Assembly: GCA_900470445.1 (NCBI GenBank)
Contig: UCAU01000062.1
Span: 1 to 63,857, forward strand
Reading direction: 5' to 3'
Source of the DNA: Hyphomicrobiales bacterium
GTDB lineage: Bacteria > Pseudomonadota > Alphaproteobacteria > Rhizobiales > Devosiaceae
Length of the DNA stretch: 63,857 bases
In this document: in pieces, positions 43,922-52,452 of the stretch
Numbering within the stretch: position 1 is the stretch's first letter
Layout: each line of letters begins with the position of its first letter
Notes under the pieces: model-generated
The model's database searches: none
What the model saw: the letters and a program-made list of their open reading frames with translations, nothing else
Told to the model about the DNA's origin: nothing
Program-made: the position numbers and the translations under genes

Positions 43922-44626
43922 ATGGACACGGACCAGATGGTCTTCCACGAGAAGCGACCCGGACAGGCAACCCTGCTCAAACGACCGCCGCGCTTGGGAG
44001 AAGAGGTTTACAACGCCATTTACGCGCAGCTCATGTCCCGAGAAATCGCGCCCGGTGGCCGAATATCGGTCGATCGGCTTGTCCGGGAACTGGGAGTTTC
44101 ACAAACCCCGATCCGCGAAGCGCTGTCGCGCCTGGAGGCCGAGGGCCTGGTGGTCAAGACCCATCTCATCGGCTACAGCGCGGCAAATCAGATGGATAAA
44201 TCCCGCCTTGAGCAGCTCTATGAACTCCGTCTGCTACTCGAGCCGCATGCGTCCGCCCGGGCAGCGCTGACCATGACCGATGAGGCCCGTGCCGCCTTGG
44301 TTAGGCTGGCGGCAGAGATGGAAGCGGGCGGAGACGAACCCGTCGCCGAAGCTTATGGCCGGTTCGCGCAACTGGACGGGCAGTTCCACGACCTGATCGC
44401 CCATGCCAGTGGCAACGAACTGATCCAGGAGACGCTGGCGAGCCTGCACACTCACGTGCACCTGTTCCGCCTCTTCTATCACGCCCGGGTCACCAGCGAC
44501 GCCATTTCGGAACACCAAAATATCATCGCGGCGCTACAGTCACGCGACGCGGAAGCAGCAAGACAATCCATGCGCATTCACATCGAACGCTCGCGTGATC
44601 GTTTTATGAAGGCATTCGCCCTCTAA
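43922..44626 (+). CDS. GntR family transcriptional regulator, FCD type
   Basis: This 234-aa protein has a winged helix-turn-helix (LVRELGVSQTPIREALSRLE) and FCD domain (RFAQLDGQFHDLIAHASGN, ISEHQNIIAAL with metal-type residues). It is divergent from the Ldh/ADH/ALDH/dehydratase operon across a short region with a palindrome, the classical layout of an autoregulated catabolic repressor. It is a close paralogue of the protein at 14236-14907. An internal ATG at 43937 is an alternative start. Confidence 0.9.
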   Translation: MDTDQMVFHEKRPGQATLLKRPPRLGEEVYNAIYAQLMSREIAPGGRISVDRLVRELGVSQTPIREALSRLEAEGLVVKTHLIGYSAANQMDKSRLEQLYELRLLLEPHASARAALTMTDEARAALVRLAAEMEAGGDEPVAEAYGRFAQLDGQFHDLIAHASGNELIQETLASLHTHVHLFRLFYHARVTSDAISEHQNIIAALQSRDAEAARQSMRIHIERSRDRFMKAFAL

Positions 44627-44801
44627 AAAGGGCTCGCCGATCCACTCGCATGGGAGGCCGGACGCCATCGAAGATGCCTCTATTGCCGCGTCATCGGCGT
44701 GCTCCGGCGCGGACAAGATATCGCCGCGTTATCACTCAAGCTCCGGCTGCATCTTGATGGTTCGTACCGCAAGCGGGGCGTCGGCCGTGCCGGCATTTTC
44801 C

Positions 44802-46007
44802 TCATGCCGAGCGTCCCGCACCTCGCGCCCAGGCAATTGCGAGCAGCGAGAATGTCCCCAGAACGAGCGCTCCCCAAACGAAGGAGCTAGGTGTCCCATC
44901 ATAACCCTGCCCGATGAGCGAACCGAGCAGTGTAGCCCCGAGCGCCTGGATAGCGCCGAATGCCGATGCAGCGGTGCCGGCAACCTTGCCCAGGTTCACC
45001 ATCGAGAGCGCGCCCAGAGTAGCGTCGGCCCAGGTAAACATTGCCATCATGGCAGTGACCAGCAGGAAAAACAGCCAGAAAGGCAGCATCCCAAGAGAGT
45101 GCATCAACACCAGCACAGCCGCAAATCCAACATAGGACGACAGAGCGGCCAGCCCAATGGCAGGCGCACCGAAGCGCCGGATGAGACGGGAACAGACGAA
45201 GGCTGCACCCGACTGGACAATGGCGGTTGCCGCCATGGCGAACGGGAAAAACCCGCCCAGACCGAATGCTTCGCCATAGACTGGCTGGGTCGTTGCGATA
45301 AAGCCATAAAGGGCACCAAGCAGGAACATAGCAGCCAGGCCGTAGCCAACGGCGTTGCGGTCGCGTGTGATGATGCCCAGGCCCGCCCAGATCGACGCCA
45401 AACTGAGAGGCCGCCGATCCTCCGCGGCCAGCGTCTCGGGCAACTTGAGCCACGTCCAGGCGAGCACAGCCGTCCCAAGTGCGGCCATCGTGAGAAAGAT
45501 CGCCTGCCAGCCCGCAACAACCAATATGCCCTGACCAATTAGCGGAGCAACAACGGGGAGTATGAGAAAGGCCATCAGCGAGAGTGACATGGCTTCAGCC
45601 ATTTCACTGCCGGAGTAATGATCCCGCAACACGGCTTGGGAAAGCCGTGTCGTGCCAACGCCGATACCCTGGACGAGGCGAAGAGCAAGCAGCATTTCCA
45701 TGCTTTGCGCGAATGGAGCCAGCAGGCTAGCGACCACAAACAATGTCAGCCCAGTCAGGATCGGCAGCCGGCGTCCATAGGCGTCAGCAACCGGCCCGAC
45801 AAAGAACGCCGAGATGGCTGCACCCAGCAGGAATACGCCGACGGTCAACTGCGCCAGATTGGGCGCAGTTGTCTGCATCGCGCGACCTATATCGGGCAGC
45901 GCGGCGAGCATGATATCGAGAGCAATGGAACTGAGGCCCATAAGGGCCGCAACAAGCAGGACGAGTTCGCGTCGTCCCAGACCAGCTATGCTAGATAATT
46001 CGTGCAC
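44802..46007 (-). CDS. MFS transporter, Bcr/CflA-type exporter
   Basis: This 401-aa protein has twelve hydrophobic helices and DHA1/Bcr-CflA features: SSIALDIMLAALPDIG in helix 1, FFVGPVADAYGRRLPIL in the helix 2-3 loop, and LRLVQGIGVGTTRLSQAVLRD in helix 4-5. Such proteins export drugs, sugars or metabolites by proton antiport. The start is a GTG at 46007. The 263-bp region upstream (46008-46270) and the 175-bp region downstream show no gene I can support. Confidence 0.87.
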   Translation of the reverse strand: MHELSSIAGLGRRELVLLVAALMGLSSIALDIMLAALPDIGRAMQTTAPNLAQLTVGVFLLGAAISAFFVGPVADAYGRRLPILTGLTLFVVASLLAPFAQSMEMLLALRLVQGIGVGTTRLSQAVLRDHYSGSEMAEAMSLSLMAFLILPVVAPLIGQGILVVAGWQAIFLTMAALGTAVLAWTWLKLPETLAAEDRRPLSLASIWAGLGIITRDRNAVGYGLAAMFLLGALYGFIATTQPVYGEAFGLGGFFPFAMAATAIVQSGAAFVCSRLIRRFGAPAIGLAALSSYVGFAAVLVLMHSLGMLPFWLFFLLVTAMMAMFTWADATLGALSMVNLGKVAGTAASAFGAIQALGATLLGSLIGQGYDGTPSSFVWGALVLGTFSLLAIAWARGAGRSA

Positions 46008-46270
46008 CTACCGGCAGCGACATGACCGTCCAGACCAGCCTTGGATCGTGCGGTCGCTACTCAAACAAAATCGCATAGGATCATCCGATCCGCAATGGGT
46101 AGCATAAACCACTCCGGCGCCAGGTTCACCTTGGTGGTTCCAGTGCAATGCAAACGACGATTGAGTGGGCAGGATAGTCGCCCCGCGGGGCGAGCATTGT
46201 GCGATCGTAGGAGCGCTCCCTGAACGGCCCGACCGTGGCTGGGTCCGGTAACGTACACATGAGATCGAGC

Positions 46271-47311
46271 CTAATCCAGACGCCGGCCGTCTGCGTCGAA
46301 GAACTGCAGTTTGGCCGGATCGGGGCGAAGGGTGATCCGCTCGCCCGGCTTCACCGACAGGCGGTCCTTGAAAACCGCGGTGACCGACTGGCCGTTTGTG
46401 CGGCTCAGCACCAGGGTTTCGGATCCCGTGGGTTCCACGACGGCGACTTCGCAATCGAGTTCGCCCGTACCGAGTTGGAAATGCTCGGGGCGGATGCCGC
46501 AGGTGACGGCGCCGGCCGGGTGGTGATGGGTTTCCAGCGTTATGCCGTTGGTGAGCCGGAATCCCCGTTCGGTCATTTCGCCGTTGAGGAAATTCATGGC
46601 TGGGGAGCCGATAAAGCCGGCGACGAACATGTTGACCGGCGTGTCATAGAGTTCGAGCGGGGTGCCGATCTGTTCGATCCGGCCATCGCGCATCACCACG
46701 ATCCGGTCGGCCAGGGTCATGGCCTCGACCTGGTCATGGGTCACGTAGACGGTGGTAGTACCCAGGCGCTGATGCAATTCCTTGATTTCGGAGCGCATGA
46801 CGACGCGCAGCTTGGCGTCGAGATTGGACAGGGGCTCGTCGAACAGGAAAACCTGCGGATTGCGCACGATGGCGCGGCCCATGGCGACGCGCTGACGCTG
46901 GCCGCCCGACAATTGGCGAGGATAGCGATCGAGCAGGTGTTCGAGGCCCAGGATTTTGGCGGAATCGCTGACCTTGGTGGCGATCTCCTGCTTGCTGGCG
47001 CCCTTGAGCTTGAGGGCGAAGCTCATATTGTCGGCGACGCTCATATGCGGATAGAGCGCATAGGACTGGAACACCATGGCGATGTCCCGCTCCTTGGCGG
47101 GCAGGTCCGTGACCATGCGGTCCCCGATCCACATCTCGCCCGAGGTGATGTCATCGAGCCCGGCGATCATGCGCAACAGGGTGGATTTACCGCAGCCCGA
47201 TGGACCCACCAGAACCAGGAATTCGCCATCTCTAACGTCGAGCGACACGGATTTGAGCACTTCAACGGCGCCAAATTGCTTGGCAACGGCTTCGATTTTC
47301 ACTTCGGCCAT
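46271..47311 (-). CDS. sugar ABC transporter ATP-binding protein, UgpC/MalK type
   Basis: This 346-aa ATPase has Walker A GPSGCGKSTLLRMIAG, signature LSGGQRQRVAMGRAIVR, Walker B VFLFDEPLSNLDA and a C-terminal regulatory OB-like TOBE domain (from about 240, CGIRPEHFQLG). It belongs to the CUT1 sugar importers. It starts inside the preceding hydrolase gene (13-bp overlap) and ends the minus-strand operon. Its partners are almost certainly the permeases and binding protein on the other side of lacI. Confidence 0.93.
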   Translation of the reverse strand: MAEVKIEAVAKQFGAVEVLKSVSLDVRDGEFLVLVGPSGCGKSTLLRMIAGLDDITSGEMWIGDRMVTDLPAKERDIAMVFQSYALYPHMSVADNMSFALKLKGASKQEIATKVSDSAKILGLEHLLDRYPRQLSGGQRQRVAMGRAIVRNPQVFLFDEPLSNLDAKLRVVMRSEIKELHQRLGTTTVYVTHDQVEAMTLADRIVVMRDGRIEQIGTPLELYDTPVNMFVAGFIGSPAMNFLNGEMTERGFRLTNGITLETHHHPAGAVTCGIRPEHFQLGTGELDCEVAVVEPTGSETLVLSRTNGQSVTAVFKDRLSVKPGERITLRPDPAKLQFFDADGRRLD

Positions 47312-48225
47312 GATTGTCCTCCCAGGGGCAGCAGATTGCGCGGCGTCACGCGCAAATCCGCCGGATTGTCTAATATTTGTGACGCGGCCGCTTCAAGAGC
47401 GGCGCCATTAAGCGGGGTGGGCAAGTGCCGATCGAGGAAATTGTCGGTCAGCGCGTGGAAGAGGTCGCGGGCATCGCGCCGGACGAAATGGCTGGCGCCG
47501 CGCACCACAGTCATCTCCGCCCCCAGCGCACGCAGGATGGCGCGGTGATTGCTCGTCAGGCCGATGCGGATTGTGCCGGTGAGGCACTGGACGGGGATGC
47601 CGGCTCCGATGAGGTCGGCAACAAGGGTCGGCCAGCCGCGCGAGGGGATGACATGGCCATTGGCGACCAGGGAAAGGTCCATGTCGTCCTTGGCGCGGGC
47701 CCAGGCGGAGAGCTCGCCCTCGGGCCATTGCGGAAATATTGCGCGGATTTCTTCAATCCTGGCGGCAGGGCTCAGGGCCTTGAGGCGGGATAATTCCATG
47801 GCGGCCCGCTCGGCGGCCGCTGGGTCCTGAAACTGGGTGACCGGCAGGCGCCAGAATGGGTCTTCGAGGATCACGGCGCGGACGCGGTTGGTCAGGCGTG
47901 CAGCCACCGCTGCTGCGGCAGCGCCGCCGGCCGAATGGCCGAAGAGGATCAGCGGCGTATTTTGCTCGGTAAGTGTTTCATCCAGCGTCGCCAGAATATC
48001 TTCAACGATCACATCGCCGGGGTGACGCTCCAGAAGTTCGCGGGTCCAGCGGGGTGAACTGGCATGGCCTCTGGGATCGATGCCCAGCACGTTGAAACCG
48101 CGGCCGACCCAATGGTGCAGGGTCGGCAGCAAGGCCTGCACCGACTCGATCAGTCCGGGCAGCGCGACAATGGTGCCCCGGGTCGCGCCTTCAGACGGCA
48201 GCCATGTGGTGTGCAGCCCACTCAC
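47299..48225 (-). CDS. alpha/beta hydrolase fold protein
   Basis: This 308-aa protein has VALPGLIESVQALLPTLHHW, the GIDPRGHASSP strand, nucleophile elbow LFGHSAGGAAAAA (Ser in GHSAG), an acid near DLIGAGIPVQCLTG and a histidine in VVRGASHFVRRDA. There is no signal peptide. The GTG start at 48225 overlaps the dehydrogenase stop by 4 bp. In a sugar-import operon it may de-esterify an imported compound, which is inference. Confidence 0.85.
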   Translation of the reverse strand: MSGLHTTWLPSEGATRGTIVALPGLIESVQALLPTLHHWVGRGFNVLGIDPRGHASSPRWTRELLERHPGDVIVEDILATLDETLTEQNTPLILFGHSAGGAAAAAVAARLTNRVRAVILEDPFWRLPVTQFQDPAAAERAAMELSRLKALSPAARIEEIRAIFPQWPEGELSAWARAKDDMDLSLVANGHVIPSRGWPTLVADLIGAGIPVQCLTGTIRIGLTSNHRAILRALGAEMTVVRGASHFVRRDARDLFHALTDNFLDRHLPTPLNGAALEAAASQILDNPADLRVTPRNLLPLGGQSWPK

Positions 48226-49265
48226 GGCACGATCTCGGGGAAGGCGAGGGGCTGGCCATGGACGATGCGGCTGAGTTCGCTGGCGATATGAGCGCCCATG
48301 CGGCCAATTTCGGGGCCCATGGAGCCCGAAATATGCGGGGTCAGGAAGACATTGGGCAAGTCATAGAGCGGGTGGTCCGGCGGCAGCACTTCGGGATGGG
48401 TGACATCCAGAATGGCGTTGATCCGGCCGCTCGATAGCTCGCCAACAAGGGCGTCCTGATCCACGATCATGCCGCGCGAGGTGTTGATCAGGGTTGCCCC
48501 GCCGCGCATCAGCGACAGGTGGCGGGCGGTGATCATGCCTTGTGTTGCCGCATTGAGGGGCGGGTGCAGGCTGACGATATCGCTGCTGGCCATCAGCTCG
48601 TCGAGTGAGACCAGTTCGGCGCCCAGCCGCTTGGCTTCGGCCGGATCGACATAGGGATCGAACAGTTTGACCGAGACCTCGATGTCGCCCAGCCGCTCCA
48701 TGACGATACGGCCGATGCGCGAGGCCCCCACAATGCCGATCACCTTGCCCCGATTGCCCGCTTTGGGGAATTCGACTTCCCGGTGCACGAAATCGCGCCG
48801 CTCGCGGTAAAGGTTGCGGATGCTGAAGGCCTGTTTATTGGCCAGGATGATCATGGCGAAGGTGAATTCGGCCACGGGAATGGCGTTGATCCAGCCAGCA
48901 TTGGACAGCTGGATATCGCGGCGCAGCGTGGGCGGCAGGAAATGGGCGGCCTGGCCGCCGGCATGCAACACATAGCGCAGGCACGGCGCGGCATCGAGCT
49001 GCTCGGGCGTCAGTTGCGGAGCGCCCCAGCCGGTGACCAGTACTTCGACATTGGCGAGGGCCGCCCGGGCCGTGTCGGAGGTCAGGTCGGCGAAGGGCGC
49101 CGGGTTCAGCGCGACCGCGCCGGTGGCCGTAAGGGCGGCAAGTTCGGGGCCGAACAGCATATCCGCCAGATGCGGCGGATCGAGCAGAACCATGAAGCTG
49201 ATGGGCGTTGAATCTGCCTGTCTGCTGAGCGCCGATGTTGGCGCCGACCGTTCCCGGGTGAGCAT
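48222..49265 (-). CDS. D-isomer 2-hydroxyacid dehydrogenase family protein
   Basis: This 347-aa NAD-dependent dehydrogenase has the phosphoglycerate/glyoxylate-reductase-type fold. Catalytic residues lie in INTSRGMIVD (Arg), VTHPEVLPPDHPLY (Glu) and LTPHISGSMGPE (His). The nucleotide loop reads GIVGASRIGR, with serine replacing the second glycine of GxGxxG. The ATG at 49265 is chosen over a GTG at 49292 because the predicted promoter and operator leave almost no leader for the latter. It heads the hydrolase-ATPase operon. Confidence 0.83.
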   Translation of the reverse strand: MLTRERSAPTSALSRQADSTPISFMVLLDPPHLADMLFGPELAALTATGAVALNPAPFADLTSDTARAALANVEVLVTGWGAPQLTPEQLDAAPCLRYVLHAGGQAAHFLPPTLRRDIQLSNAGWINAIPVAEFTFAMIILANKQAFSIRNLYRERRDFVHREVEFPKAGNRGKVIGIVGASRIGRIVMERLGDIEVSVKLFDPYVDPAEAKRLGAELVSLDELMASSDIVSLHPPLNAATQGMITARHLSLMRGGATLINTSRGMIVDQDALVGELSSGRINAILDVTHPEVLPPDHPLYDLPNVFLTPHISGSMGPEIGRMGAHIASELSRIVHGQPLAFPEIVP

Positions 49266-49310
49266 AGAAATTCCGTCGTCTTTCGGTTTCACTGCGTTCA
49301 GATGCGCACA

Positions 49311-49341
49311 TGAAACTAGTTACACGAACGGCGCTTGGCAA
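49311..49341 (-). promoter_or_regulatory. LacI operator TGAAACTAGTTACACG (copy 1) on the dehydrogenase promoter
   Basis: On the minus strand TTGCCA (49336-49341) and TAGTTT (49313-49318) are separated by 17 bp. The -10 lies within a 16-bp near-perfect palindrome (49311-49326) that is identical to the one at 50485-50500. A repressor bound here would block the dehydrogenase-hydrolase-ATPase operon. Confidence 0.8.
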
Positions 49342-49347
49342 GCCCGA

Positions 49348-50439
49348 TTACGCTTTGGGGCGCATAGCGGAGTCACGATTCATGAACTGGACCGGCAAAA
49401 GCACATGCCCGGCGGGGGCCAGATCGAGGGCGATTTCTGCGGCTCGCACGCCCAGTTCGAAAAAGGGCGGATGTACGGTCGTCAGGGCCGGTGTGAGGTC
49501 GCCAACGACTGGCGCATCGTCGAATCCGACGATAGAAAGCTCCTCGGGCAACTTGATCCCGAGGGCACGGGCGGCTCGGTAGGCGCCAAGGGCGATATTG
49601 TCGGTCATGGTGACAATGGCCGTTACGGCAATGCCGGATCGTAGCAACTCGTCGGCAGCGCGGGCGCCGTCGGCTTCGAGGTTTGCCGCGACGCGGATCA
49701 GCGCCGGATCAACAGCGATATTGTGGCGCCGCAGGGTATCCTCGTAACCGCTCAAGCGCAGCTCGGCGGTGGTCATGCCGCGGCCTTCCCCGATATAGGC
49801 GATGCGCCGATGGCCGAGCCGCACCAGTTCGTCCACCGCGGCAGCGACGCCCGAAGGCTGGTCGTAATTCACGCTGATCAGATCTGGACAACTGGCAATC
49901 GGCGGGCGGCCGCACAGGATCAGCGAAGCATTGACTTGCGCCAGGTCGCGCGCATAGCCGGCAGCCCGCTCGTCGAATGATGTGTCGCTTTCCGTCGAGC
50001 CGACCAGCAAGACGGATCGGACGCGCAATTCACGCAGGATACGAATCAGGTCGCGCTCGCGTTCGGGGTCGCCTTCGGTGGCCGACATCAGCACCATATA
50101 GCCATTGCGGCTGGCCACGCTTTCGACCCCTGCCGCAATGGCCGCAAAGGTCGGGCCGATCATGGCGCGCACCACAAAGGCGATGGTTTGCTGCCCGCGT
50201 CCCATCATGGCTCGTGCCAGCCCATTGACGACGTAACCCAGCTCTTCCGCCGAGGCGAGCACGCGCGCTTTACTGTCGGGATTGACGTTGGGATTATCAG
50301 CGAAAACCCGCGATGCCGTGGCCACGGAAACCCGCGCATGCGCCGCCACATCCCGCAGGTTCACTGCCGTTACCCGGTCTGGTCCACGGCTGCCGCGCAG
50401 GGGCTTTTTATCGCTGTCTCTGGTGTTCATGACTGACAT
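49348..50439 (-). CDS. LacI family transcriptional regulator
   Basis: This 363-aa repressor has an N-terminal helix-turn-helix (NLRDVAAHARVSVATASRVF, residues about 27-46) with hinge GYVVNGLARAM, then a sugar-binding domain (GRPPIASCPDLISVNYDQPS, TMTDNIALGAYRAARALG, IVGFDDAPV). It lies between two operons whose promoters carry the same palindrome, so it very probably represses both in response to the imported sugar and also itself. Confidence 0.92.
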   Translation of the reverse strand: MSVMNTRDSDKKPLRGSRGPDRVTAVNLRDVAAHARVSVATASRVFADNPNVNPDSKARVLASAEELGYVVNGLARAMMGRGQQTIAFVVRAMIGPTFAAIAAGVESVASRNGYMVLMSATEGDPERERDLIRILRELRVRSVLLVGSTESDTSFDERAAGYARDLAQVNASLILCGRPPIASCPDLISVNYDQPSGVAAAVDELVRLGHRRIAYIGEGRGMTTAELRLSGYEDTLRRHNIAVDPALIRVAANLEADGARAADELLRSGIAVTAIVTMTDNIALGAYRAARALGIKLPEELSIVGFDDAPVVGDLTPALTTVHPPFFELGVRAAEIALDLAPAGHVLLPVQFMNRDSAMRPKA

Positions 50440-50451
50440 TTACAGCCTCGC

Positions 50452-50500
50452 TTGACTTGTGTCGACGCGTGACCTACGTTTTTGTGAAACTAGTTACACG
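50452..50500 (+). promoter_or_regulatory. importer promoter with LacI operator copy 2
   Basis: TTGACT (50452-50457), a 17-bp spacer and TACGTT (50475-50480) form a good promoter. TGAAACTAGTTACACG (50485-50500) sits directly on the expected transcription start and matches all 16 bases of the copy at 49311-49326. It is also 46 bp upstream of the divergent lacI start. Confidence 0.85.
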
Positions 50501-50520
50501 CAAACGTCGAGGAGGGCGCC

Positions 50521-51468
50521 GTGCAACAACCAGTCGCCATAACGCGCAAGAAGCGCCGCACATCACCTGGAGATTCACTGGCACTGCTGTTGCTGGCGGC
50601 GCCCGGCATCGCCTGGTTTGTGGTGTTTGCCTATGGCCCGATGGCCGGCCTGGTCGTGGCCTTCAAGAACTTCAATATCCGCGACGGCATCTTCGGCAGC
50701 CCGTGGAATGGCTTCGCCAATTTTCGTTATTTCCTGTCCAGCGGCGATGCCTTCACCGTCGTCGCCAATACGCTCATTCTCAACGCGCTGTTCCTGAGTG
50801 CTTCGCTGTTTGCGGGGCTGCTGCTGGCGCTGATGCTCAACGAAATAAGGGGCCAGTTCTATCGGCGCTTCATGCAGTCGACGATCTTCTTTCCCTATTT
50901 TGTCTCGCCCATCGTCATCAGCCTGATGCTGCAGGCCATCCTGTCGGGCGTGGGCGGGCGGGGCGGCATGCTCAATGACGTGCTCAACGTTTTCGATCTG
51001 CCGCAATTGAGCTGGTACACCACGCCGGGCGCCTGGCCCTGGATCTTGACCATCGTCAAGGTCTGGCAATTGGGCGGCTATACTTCGGTGATATTCTTGG
51101 CCGCGATCACCTCGATCTCCGAGGAAATCTACGAGGCAGCCGCCATTGACGGGGCCAGCCGCGCGCGCATGGCACTCTCCATCACCGTGCCGCTGCTGTT
51201 GCCAACCATGGGCATTCTGGTGGTTCTGGGCGTGGGCCGCATCTTCTTTGGCGACTTCGCCACCATCTACGCCATCGTGCAGGACAACGGCATCCTGTTC
51301 CCCACCACCGATGTCATCGACACCTATGTGTTCCGCTCGCTGCGCACCATCGGCAATTTCGGCACCACGGCCGCGATCGGTTTGTTCCAGTCCGTCGTCG
51401 GCTTCGTTTTCGTCACCGTGGCCGTGCTGGTTCAGCGCCGCTTCCAGAAAGAAAGCGCCATCCTGTGA
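50521..51468 (+). CDS. sugar ABC transporter permease, LplB/AraP type
   Basis: This 315-aa protein has six hydrophobic helices with the CUT1 permease N terminus (LLLAAPGIAWFVVFAYGPM, VAFKNFNIRDGIFGSPWNGF) and the ATPase-contact loop EAAAIDGASRARMALSITVP. The start is GTG behind GGAGGGCGCC. It resembles permeases for complex oligosaccharides (LplB branch). It pairs with the next gene, overlapping it by 4 bp. Confidence 0.92.
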   Translation: MQQPVAITRKKRRTSPGDSLALLLLAAPGIAWFVVFAYGPMAGLVVAFKNFNIRDGIFGSPWNGFANFRYFLSSGDAFTVVANTLILNALFLSASLFAGLLLALMLNEIRGQFYRRFMQSTIFFPYFVSPIVISLMLQAILSGVGGRGGMLNDVLNVFDLPQLSWYTTPGAWPWILTIVKVWQLGGYTSVIFLAAITSISEEIYEAAAIDGASRARMALSITVPLLLPTMGILVVLGVGRIFFGDFATIYAIVQDNGILFPTTDVIDTYVFRSLRTIGNFGTTAAIGLFQSVVGFVFVTVAVLVQRRFQKESAIL

Positions 51469-52412
51469 ACAGCATCGCTTACAGCTCCGACCTGTCACCC
51501 AGCCAGAAGGCCGTCCAGTCTGGCGATGTGCCGCGCCGTCGCCGCAAGGCCCGCCGCGAGCCCTTCACCATGGTCAGCTATGTCAGCGTGTCCATTTTCG
51601 GGCTGTTCTGCCTTATCCCGCTCTGGATGATCATTGCTGGCTCGCTGACCGATGAATCGGCGCTTGCCCGCACCGGCTATAGCTTCTGGCCGCAGCCTTT
51701 TTCGCTCACTGCTTATCAGATGCTGTTCAGTGGCCAATCGCTGTTCGGCGGCTATGCGGCCTCGCTGTTCATCACCATGGTGGGCACCGCGCTCTCGGTC
51801 TATTGCACGGGTTCGCTGGCCTGGGTCATCGCCCGGCGCCTGCCGCTGGTCAGCCGCCCGCTGACGATCTTTTCCTATATCCCCATGCTGTTCCATGGCG
51901 GGCTGGTGCCACTCTATCTGCTGGTGACGCAGGTATTGAGTCTTACCAATAGCTGGTTTGCCGTCATCTTGCCGATCATGATGGCGCCGTTCCTGGTCTT
52001 TGTGGCGGTCAGCTTCTTCCGCCAATTGCCCGAGGAGGTGATCGATGCCGCGCGTATCGACGGCGCAGGCGAACTGCGCATCTTCTTCCAGATCGTGCTG
52101 CCGCTATCCAAGCCCATCCTGGCCGTGCTCGCGCTGTTTTATGCAGTGACCTATTGGAACGAGTGGTTCATGCCGCTGCTGTTCCTGTCCGACCCAGACC
52201 GTTTTCCGCTGCAACTGATCCTGCAGAACCTGATCTCCAACGTCACCAACGCCGCCGCCCTGCCGGGCGCCACGGCGGCCCAGGCGGCAGCGCCGGTCTA
52301 TCAGCTCCGCTTTGCCATGACCGTTTTGACCATCGGGCCGATCCTGCTCGCCTATCCGTTCGCACAACGCTTCTTCGTCAAGGGGATCACCCTGGGCGCA
52401 ACCAAGGGATAG
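51465..52412 (+). CDS. sugar ABC transporter permease, LplC/AraQ type
   Basis: This 315-aa protein is the second membrane subunit, with six helices and the loop EEVIDAARIDGAGELRIFFQ contacting the ATPase. FWPQPFSLTAYQMLFSGQSL and the C-terminal KGITLGATKG end are typical of the LplC branch. The GTG start overlaps the preceding stop (GTGA). Confidence 0.92.
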   Translation: MNSIAYSSDLSPSQKAVQSGDVPRRRRKARREPFTMVSYVSVSIFGLFCLIPLWMIIAGSLTDESALARTGYSFWPQPFSLTAYQMLFSGQSLFGGYAASLFITMVGTALSVYCTGSLAWVIARRLPLVSRPLTIFSYIPMLFHGGLVPLYLLVTQVLSLTNSWFAVILPIMMAPFLVFVAVSFFRQLPEEVIDAARIDGAGELRIFFQIVLPLSKPILAVLALFYAVTYWNEWFMPLLFLSDPDRFPLQLILQNLISNVTNAAALPGATAAQAAAPVYQLRFAMTVLTIGPILLAYPFAQRFFVKGITLGATKG

Positions 52413-52452
52413 CGGCTCCTAAAACCAAGCCGCTCAGGAGGAGACTATCGAA

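Noticed and set aside
46008..46270. Short minus-strand frames that might be a transposase or exporter remnant
   Set aside because: No motif of any family could be recognised and there is no terminal repeat, so I leave it as unassigned intergenic DNA.
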